Positions 6,555 to 10,668 of a stretch of DNA of 10,668 nucleotides are shown here, in pieces; the stretch's first letter is position 1, and the number at the start of each line of letters is the position of its first letter. The stretch spans positions 1-10,668 of the forward strand of contig PUMG01000033.1 in the NCBI GenBank assembly GCA_003551265.1, given 5' to 3'. The stretch comes from Halovenus sp. (lineage in GTDB: Archaea > Halobacteriota > Halobacteria > Halobacteriales > Haloarculaceae). A program made the position numbers and the translations under genes. The notes under the pieces were generated by a model. It was not told the DNA's origin. It made no database searches and saw nothing but the letters and a program-made list of their open reading frames with translations.

Positions 6555-6573
6555 ACCGCTTCAGTATAGCGGT
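6555..6573. repeat. Short inverted repeat in the mazEF-ilvA divergent intergenic region
   Basis: ACCGCT (6555-6560) and AGCGGT (6568-6573) are 6-bp complements with a 7-bp spacer. The same stretch also reads as an imperfect direct repeat (CGCTTCAGTATA, then CGGTTCAGATAT). It lies just upstream of the AT-rich patch that probably holds the ilvA promoter, so it is a candidate operator. The 296-bp gap 6423-6718 holds this element, the antitoxin operator repeats, the AT-rich promoter patch and a short hairpin; no convincing gene is seen. Confidence 0.4.
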
Positions 6574-6581
6574 TCAGATAT

Positions 6582-6605
6582 TGATATTTATCTTAGGATT
6601 TAAGT
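6582..6605 (+). promoter_or_regulatory. AT-rich promoter patch for ilvA
   Basis: This is the most AT-rich stretch in the window, with TATA-like TATTTA (6585-6590) and TTTAAG (6599-6604). Either would place the transcription start at about 6612-6630, giving ilvA a 5' leader of roughly 90-105 nt. The exact box cannot be chosen from sequence. Confidence 0.45.
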
Positions 6606-6654
6606 ACAAGGGGGGTTATCACATGGATGCGGTCGCGACTGCACGTCACACGTT

Positions 6655-6672
6655 CCGCTTTCTTTCAAGCGG
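6655..6672 (+). promoter_or_regulatory. Short hairpin in the ilvA leader
   Basis: CCGCTT and AAGCGG form a perfect 6-bp stem with a 6-nt loop (TCTTTC), about 46 nt before the ilvA start. It would lie in the 5' leader of the message. No known riboswitch class is recognised. Confidence 0.35.
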
Positions 6673-6718
6673 GCGTGCCTCCCGGTAGCCCTAACAGTGA
6701 GCAACTGGAAGTGAGCCT

Positions 6719-7963
6719 ATGCTCGAACTGGAGGATGTTCTCGCAGCGAACGAGCGAGTCACAGAGACATCGCGGCGCACGCCGCTGGTCTACTCGAACA
6801 CGTTCTCGAAGATGACTGGAGCGGAGATATATCTGAAACAGGAGATGTTCCAGCGGACGGGCGCGTTCAAGATACGCGGCGCGACGAACCGGATTGCGAC
6901 GCTTTCCGAGCGCGACCGCGAGGCTGGTGTCGTGACGGCAAGCGCAGGGAATCACGCACAGGGTGTTGCACTCGCGGCGACACGGATGGGCGTCGACTCG
7001 ACGGTCGTAATGCCCGAGGATGCACCGATATCAAAAATAGAGGCGACACGCGCGTACGGTGCCGAGGTGATTCTCCACGGCGTCGACTACGACGAGGCCG
7101 CCGAGTACGCACGCGAACTCGAACGCGAGCAGAACAGATACTACCTCCCGGCGTTCGACGACTGGGACGTGATGGCCGGACAGGGGACCATCGGACTCGA
7201 AATCGTCGAGGAGTTGCCTGACGTGGACACGGTGGTCGTCCCCATCGGTGGCGGCGGACTCATCGCAGGGATTGCAACTGCGGTGAAGGGTACGAATCCA
7301 GATGCCCGTATCATCGGCGTGCAGGCCGCCGGTGCGTCCAGCGTCGTTCCGTCGCTGGAGGAGGGCAGACGCGTGGAAATCGATAGCGTCGGAACCGTCG
7401 CCGACGGAATCGCAACCCGGACGGTGGGCGAGAAGACGTTTCGCGTCATCGAAGAGCGCGTCGACGAGGTCGTGACAGTTACAGACGCCGAAATCGCCGT
7501 TGCAGTCGTGACGCTGCTCGAACGCAGCAAGACGCTCGCAGAGGGAGCGGGCGCGGTTGCCCTCGCTGCGTTGCTCGCCGAGACGTTCGAGTACGACCCT
7601 GGTGAGACAATCGTCCCGGCGCTGTGTGGCGGAAACATCGACATGAACGTGCTGACGACGGTCATCGTCCGGGGTCTCATCGAAACCGGGCGGTATCTGC
7701 GGGTTCGAACCGTCCTGCCCGACCGACCGGGTGCGCTCGACTCACTGGTGGGCATCATCTCAGAACAGGAAGCGAACATCTACGCCATCCAGCACGACCG
7801 GACCTCACGACACGTCTCGATGGACGACGCAGAGATAGAGATCGACCTCGAAACCCGTGGTCACGACCACATCGACGAGTTGGTTGATGCGCTCGAGTCC
7901 GCTGGCTACGAGATGACTGTCCTCGAAGGAGGATCCGGCGCGGCGAATCTCGACCTGCTCTGA
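6719..7963 (+). CDS. ilvA: Threonine ammonia-lyase (threonine dehydratase) with one C-terminal ACT domain
   Basis: This PLP enzyme converts L-threonine to 2-oxobutanoate and ammonia, the entry step from threonine to isoleucine. The 414 residues match the single-ACT form of the family. The catalytic-lysine motif is RTGAFKIRGA, with Lys51 forming the Schiff base. SAGNHAQG (75-82) contacts the cofactor or substrate carboxylate, and the Gly-rich phosphate cup is GGGGLIAG (177-184). The ACT domain (about 330-402) begins VLPDRPGALDSLVGI and probably mediates allosteric control by isoleucine or a related ligand; the ligand is not proven. A catabolic role is possible. The ATG is preceded five bases upstream by GGAAGTGAG, a fair Shine-Dalgarno match. 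The gene is convergent with the glutaredoxin gene 15 bp away and has no biosynthetic neighbours. Confidence 0.95.
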   Translation: MLELEDVLAANERVTETSRRTPLVYSNTFSKMTGAEIYLKQEMFQRTGAFKIRGATNRIATLSERDREAGVVTASAGNHAQGVALAATRMGVDSTVVMPEDAPISKIEATRAYGAEVILHGVDYDEAAEYARELEREQNRYYLPAFDDWDVMAGQGTIGLEIVEELPDVDTVVVPIGGGGLIAGIATAVKGTNPDARIIGVQAAGASSVVPSLEEGRRVEIDSVGTVADGIATRTVGEKTFRVIEERVDEVVTVTDAEIAVAVVTLLERSKTLAEGAGAVALAALLAETFEYDPGETIVPALCGGNIDMNVLTTVIVRGLIETGRYLRVRTVLPDRPGALDSLVGIISEQEANIYAIQHDRTSRHVSMDDAEIEIDLETRGHDHIDELVDALESAGYEMTVLEGGSGAANLDLL

Positions 7964-7978
7964 CAGTGAGCGTATCTC

Positions 7979-8320
7979 TCAGGCACTGAGTGTCTCTCCA
8001 AGGTCACCGCGCTCTTCGAGTTCGAGAAGGATGTCGCTGCCACCGACGAACTCGCCGTCGACGAACGTCTGCGGGATGGTCTCCCACCCGCTGTGGCGTT
8101 CGAGCGCAGCCCGGTACTCGTCCAGTGATTCGAGCACGTCGACCGTCTCGAACTCCTCGCGATGCTGGCCGATGAGTCGGAGCGCCCGGTCGGAGTAGCC
8201 ACACTGGGGCATGTGCCGGGTTCCTTTCATGAACAGCACCACGTCGTTCTCTTCGAGTACGGTGTCCACGCGGTCGTTGACCTCTTCCTGGGGCAGACTC
8301 GTGTGTGGGTCGAACGTCAT
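7979..8320 (-). CDS. Monothiol glutaredoxin (Grx4/GrxD-like, CGYS active site)
   Basis: This 113-residue thioredoxin-fold protein begins at an ATG at 8318-8320 (MTFDPHTSL). The open frame continues upstream to a TTG at 8347, but the added residues show no conservation and GGGAG lies just before the internal ATG. The family pattern is complete: VVLFMKGTRHMPQCGYS with Lys32 and active-site Cys40, the cis-proline loop WETIPQTFVDGEFVGG, and GGSDILLEL near the end. Monothiol glutaredoxins of this type bind and transfer [2Fe-2S] clusters and handle thiol redox signals. CGYS replaces the common CGFS. Haloarchaea generally use gamma-glutamylcysteine rather than glutathione, so that thiol is the likely cluster co-ligand (inference). 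It is an independent gene, separated by 79 bp from the next minus-strand gene. Confidence 0.9.
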   Translation of the reverse strand: MTFDPHTSLPQEEVNDRVDTVLEENDVVLFMKGTRHMPQCGYSDRALRLIGQHREEFETVDVLESLDEYRAALERHSGWETIPQTFVDGEFVGGSDILLELEERGDLGETLSA

Positions 8321-8399
8321 CACTCCCTGTTGGTGACGGAACATCAAATGAGTTCTGGCCGGGGCTTCTCACAGGGACGAGCATTGACGCGAATCCCTC

Positions 8400-8687
8400 T
8401 CAGCGCCACCGCTCCTCGTCGACGTGGCCGTCTCGTCCATCCGCATCTTCGTTCCGTCCATCGATGGTTTCGTCCTGCCGAGTTCTCCCATCAGTTTCGG
8501 ACGCTCGCCGACGAGACCGGTGGTTTCGACTGTCGATGCCACCGAACTCTTTGGCACGGTTCGTTGCATCTCCTCGGTCGGCCACCGCAGTCGAGGTTGT
8601 CTCCCCGCTGATGAGGACGTACAGAATCACGATGAAAAACACACTGAAGAGCAAGAACAGGATGACGACACCCACCACGGTACTCAC
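8400..8687 (-). CDS. Small single-pass membrane protein with charged tail, unknown function
   Basis: A GTG start at 8685-8687 overlaps the stop codon of the upstream zinc-ribbon gene (GTGA), showing tight coupling. The 95-residue product has one strong hydrophobic helix at about residues 4-27 (VVGVVILFLLFSVFFIVILYVLI) whose key feature is Val/Leu/Phe/Ile only. After this comes a short Ser/Thr linker and a long tail dominated by Arg, Asp, Glu and Gly, which looks disordered. No family is recognised. The helix and the coupled start make at least the first half convincing. The tail is compositionally odd, and a nearby frameshift altering the true C-terminus cannot be excluded. Confidence 0.6.
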   Translation of the reverse strand: MSTVVGVVILFLLFSVFFIVILYVLISGETTSTAVADRGDATNRAKEFGGIDSRNHRSRRRASETDGRTRQDETIDGRNEDADGRDGHVDEERWR

Positions 8688-8917
8688 CCCAGAAAGAGGT
8701 CGACCATGTCGCTGGTGGAGCCACCTCTGTACAGCTCAGAGTAGCCACAGTTCGTACAGGAGATGACCCGGAACCGGCGGTTCTGGATGTCGAAGAACTT
8801 CGAGAGACCGGTCCCCGTCGTCGCAATGTCGTCGATCTCGGTTTCGGTGTGTCCGCACTTCGGACAGCCATCCGTGTCCATGTCGGCATCGGCTTCAGTG
8901 TCGCTGGAGGGCACCAT
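8684..8917 (-). CDS. Small zinc-ribbon protein, probable nucleic-acid-binding
   Basis: The product is 77 residues when started at the ATG at 8915-8917. The frame is open further upstream but that part is low in conservation features and lies antisense to the htpX promoter. A disordered acidic N-terminus (SDTEADADMDTD) is followed by CPKCGH (Cys18, Cys21) and SCTNCGYSELYRG (Cys54, Cys57), four cysteines that should bind one zinc ion. Between them is GLSKFFDIQNRRFRVI. This matches the widespread archaeal small Zn-ribbon family described as nucleic-acid-binding, though its biological role is unknown. A TATA-like TTAATA (minus strand, about 8942-8947) lies about 27 nt before the ATG, implying a leaderless transcript. 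It is the first gene of a two-gene unit with the membrane protein and is divergent from htpX. Confidence 0.82.
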   Translation of the reverse strand: MVPSSDTEADADMDTDGCPKCGHTETEIDDIATTGTGLSKFFDIQNRRFRVISCTNCGYSELYRGGSTSDMVDLFLG

Positions 8918-8941
8918 ACCGGAGGTGTGGGAGCCCTGGGT

Positions 8942-8996
8942 ATTAACGGTTGGGCACGGGTCTCTCGGATTGAACCGGTGGCGCAGTATTTTTGAC
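8942..8996. promoter_or_regulatory. Divergent promoters of the zinc-ribbon gene and htpX
   Basis: Two AT-rich boxes lie in the 100-bp gap between divergent starts. TTAATA on the minus strand (about 8942-8947) is about 27 nt from the zinc-ribbon ATG. TATTTTTGAC on the plus strand (8987-8996) is about 26 nt from the htpX ATG at 9018. Both spacings suit leaderless haloarchaeal transcripts. Confidence 0.5.
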
Positions 8997-9017
8997 AATC
9001 CAGAGAGAATACTGAGC

Positions 9018-9630
9018 ATGGACTGGAGAAGCGACCGCCGGTTGCAGGTGCGGATGCTGCTCGCACTCGCGCTCACCCTCGGTGGCTACGCGGCCCTCCT
9101 CGCGGTGATCTTTGCGTTGTTCTCGACGGCAGGGACACTGATTGTGCTGGGCTTGCTCGCGGTGTTTCTGGTCGTCAGCGTCTCACAGGCCGACCGCATC
9201 GCGTACCTCGCGACGACAGCGGTCGCGGTCGACCGGGAGAAGTATCCCACGCTGTACGAAATCGTCGAGCGACTGGCACGGCAGGCAAACATGTCGACGC
9301 CCCCGATCGCCGTGATTCCCACTGACGAACCGAACGCGCTCTCGGCAGGGACGGGAGACAGGACAGTCATCTGCGTCACGACAGGGCTGCTGAACGCGCT
9401 GGATGGGGACGAACTCGAAGCGGTACTCGCACACGAACTCGCTCATCTCAAAAACAACGACTCCTCGGTGATGACCGTCGCGGGCTTTCCGACCGTCGTC
9501 TCGGGAATCGCGCTCTCAGTGGCGGGGCGCACGCTCCGTTCGAGCTCGTTCATCTACTTTGGCATCGGAGCGCTGTGGATGGCGCTCTATCTGGTGTTCG
9601 TCGCGCTTCCGGTGTATCTCGCCACCCTCC
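9018..9630 (+). pseudogene. htpX: HtpX-like M48 membrane metalloprotease, 3'-truncated at a rearrangement junction
   Basis: The frame begins at the ATG in MDWRSDRRLQVRMLL and shows two N-terminal membrane helices (about 12-35 and 38-56). A conserved mid-region (EYPTLYEIVERLA-like, NALSAGTGDRTVICVTTGLL) follows, then the M48 zinc motif HELAH (His139, Glu140, His143), then helices about 155-202 ending LYLVFVALPVYLA. Full-length relatives continue with a stretch carrying the third zinc ligand (an Arg-Glu-Phe-Ala-Ala-Asp-type motif) and a C-terminal domain. None of this is present. After residue about 202 the frame runs through the antisense of livH and stays open to a TGA at 10590-10592, adding about 320 acidic, non-homologous residues. 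The protease is therefore probably inactive. Intact HtpX proteins degrade damaged membrane proteins. Confidence 0.85.
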
Positions 9631-10577
9631 TCGAACTCGACACCGAACAGGCCACGCGGTCGGAGGAGCAACACGGCGATCATGAGGATGAAGATGACCA
9701 GTCCCTCCAGTTGCGGGAAGTTCGGCTCGATGATCGACGCCTGCAGGATACCGACGCCGAGTCCGCCGACGACTGCGCCTTTGAAGCTTCCGAGACCGCC
9801 GAGGACGACGATGACGAACGCGGCGATGATGATTTCGAAGCCGATTTCGGGGACGACCTGTCCGCGACCGGCAGTGAAGATGAGACCGGCGACAGCAGCC
9901 AGCGCGGCACCCATCCCGAAGACGAGCGAGTAGTAGCGGTCGATAGGGATACCGAGGTTCTGAACCATCCGTCTGTCCTGTGCACCCGCACGGATGATGA
10001 GACCGTAGCGGGTGTACTTCAACAGCGCCCAGACAGCAAAGGCGAGCACGCCGCCGAAGATGATGACGAAAAACGCGTACCGACTGAACGATGCACCGAG
10101 CAGTTCGAACGTCCCGGTGAGGTGTTCCGGTCGGGCAATCCGTCGGGGGCTTGGACCCCATATCAGGAAGATGAGGTCGTTGATGACGAGAACGAGACCG
10201 AACGTCAGCAGTATGTGATACAGCGGATTACGGCCATACAGCGGCTGTACCGTGTACCGCTCGATGACGACCCCGACGACACCCACGAGCAACGGGGCGA
10301 CGATGAGCGCCACGTAGAAGCCGACCCCGCCACCGAGAGGCGCAACGATGGCGACGGCGAAGTACGCACCGAGCGCGTACAGTTCACCGTGGGCGAAGTT
10401 GATGACGTGCATCACACCGAAGATGACCGACAGCCCTGCTGCCAGCAGGACGTACACCATCCCGACGGTCAACCCGTCCAGCAGATTCTGGAGCGAAATG
10501 AAGCCGAGAGTTATCTCTGTGACGTGTATTCCCGTAGCCAATACATCCAACATGGACTGTGTCGTTCCTGCGTGCAT
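9516..10577 (-). CDS. livH: Branched-chain amino-acid ABC transporter permease (LivH-type) with altered C-terminus
   Basis: This is a LivH-family inner-membrane permease. It carries LLDGLTVGMVYVLLAAGLSVIFG at its start (key features Gly/Val-rich helix and GLSVIFGVMHVINFAHGE loop), and later GRNPLYHILLTFG, RAGAQDRRMVQNLGI, and VLGGLGSFKGAVVGG, the conserved ABC-facing loop. LivH works with LivM, the ATPases LivG/LivF and a binding protein to import leucine, isoleucine, valine or similar solutes; urea or amide substrates are also known for relatives. The native end is the RPRGLFGVE region (about 9636). The following 37 or so residues, to the TGA at 9516, are read from the opposite strand of htpX and are hydrophilic and foreign. 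The ATG at 10575-10577 is preferred; an ATG at 10553 or a TTG at 10586 are alternatives. livM, livG and livF do not follow as they normally would. Confidence 0.88.
   Translation of the reverse strand: MHAGTTQSMLDVLATGIHVTEITLGFISLQNLLDGLTVGMVYVLLAAGLSVIFGVMHVINFAHGELYALGAYFAVAIVAPLGGGVGFYVALIVAPLLVGVVGVVIERYTVQPLYGRNPLYHILLTFGLVLVINDLIFLIWGPSPRRIARPEHLTGTFELLGASFSRYAFFVIIFGGVLAFAVWALLKYTRYGLIIRAGAQDRRMVQNLGIPIDRYYSLVFGMGAALAAVAGLIFTAGRGQVVPEIGFEIIIAAFVIVVLGGLGSFKGAVVGGLGVGILQASIIEPNFPQLEGLVIFILMIAVLLLRPRGLFGVEFEEGGEIHRKRDEHQIERHPQRSDAKVDERARTERAPRH
9618..9640. other. Rearrangement junction joining truncated htpX and livH tail to tail
   Basis: HtpX resemblance on the plus strand runs to about 9623 (VYLA), and LivH resemblance on the minus strand begins at about 9636 (GLFGVE). 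The breakpoint therefore lies within roughly 13 bp. Both genes are convergent and both lack their native 3' ends, which a single deletion or an artificial join would produce. Confidence 0.75.
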
Positions 10578-10601
10578 CTGAACCAAGAGTGATATCCGAT
10601 G

Positions 10602-10668
10602 TTACAGTTCACAGCCGGTCGCTTCACAGTCCGGCTGGGCTTCTTCTCCATCGAGTTCCATCAGCAAG
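10602..10668 (-). CDS. 3' end of a minus-strand gene upstream of livH (partial)
   Basis: Only the last 22 codons are in the window. They read ...MELDGEEAQPDCEATGCEL followed by TAA at 10602-10604. The tail is acidic with two Cys residues five apart. It ends 24 bp before the preferred livH start, so it is probably in the same operon. By position it would be expected to be the binding protein (LivK-type) of the transporter, but the fragment is too short to confirm this. Confidence 0.5.
   Translation of the reverse strand, partial: LLMELDGEEAQPDCEATGCEL

Noticed and set aside
8369..8569. Minus-strand 66-codon frame overlapping the membrane-protein tail
   Set aside because: It has no motif and overlaps the better supported coupled gene. 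It remains relevant only if a frameshift is found there.
8162..8611. Plus-strand 149-codon frame
   Set aside because: It is antisense to the glutaredoxin and membrane-protein genes and has no conserved feature.
8945..8980. Weak inverted repeat between the divergent zinc-ribbon and htpX promoters
   Set aside because: The arms (CGGTT and AACCG) match over only five bases, which is expected by chance.
8763..9017. Upstream extension of the htpX frame to an earlier ATG
   Set aside because: This part is antisense to the zinc-ribbon gene. The M48 family begins at the MDWRSD start at 9018, which has its own TATA-like box at the right distance.
1..10668. CRISPR array, tRNA, rRNA, transposase or integrase gene
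   Set aside because: I looked for regularly spaced repeats, conserved RNA motifs and transposase or integrase motifs on both strands and found none.

Overview
The window reads as haloarchaeal chromosomal DNA. It is GC-rich, the proteins are acidic, several genes have a TATA-like box about 27 nt before the start codon with little or no leader, and many genes carry familiar haloarchaeal family signatures. The species cannot be named from this alone.

Layout, left to right. A small uncharacterised gene (3-269, +) lies at the left edge and may continue outside. A 12-helix MFS transporter (372-1688, +) is preceded by a 15-codon leader ORF that overlaps its start codon as ATGA. A 40-bp tandem duplication lies across the MFS stop codon. 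A TetR-family repressor (1802-2455, +) follows, with a perfect 20-bp palindrome running into its start codon. After a nested inverted repeat come two consecutive MATE-family exporters (2609-4261 and 4271-5674, +), 9 bp apart. Regions 1-5674 therefore look like a multidrug or metabolite efflux cluster under one local repressor.

A 15-bp inverted repeat (5708-5791) separates these genes from a convergent toxin-antitoxin pair on the minus strand: an AbrB/SpoVT-type antitoxin (6153-6422) followed directly by a MazF/PemK-type endoribonuclease (5796-6152). Next come threonine ammonia-lyase with an ACT domain (ilvA, 6719-7963, +), a convergent monothiol glutaredoxin (7979-8320, -), and a two-gene minus-strand unit encoding a short membrane protein (8400-8687) and a four-cysteine zinc-ribbon protein (8684-8917).

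The right end is anomalous. An HtpX-like M48 metalloprotease gene starts normally at 9018 but loses family resemblance at about 9623, before its third zinc ligand. From about 9636 onwards the DNA is the 3' end of a minus-strand branched-chain amino-acid ABC permease (livH, 9516-10577). Both convergent genes have lost their native 3' ends at one junction, and the livM/livG/livF genes usually found after livH are absent. The tail of another minus-strand gene (10602-10668) precedes livH. A deletion joining two convergent genes, or an assembly chimera, would explain this.

I see no CRISPR array, rRNA, tRNA or intact insertion sequence, and I do not claim a wholly new defence or biosynthetic system. 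The most notable signals are the htpX/livH junction, the MFS leader ORF, and the structured repeats between genes.
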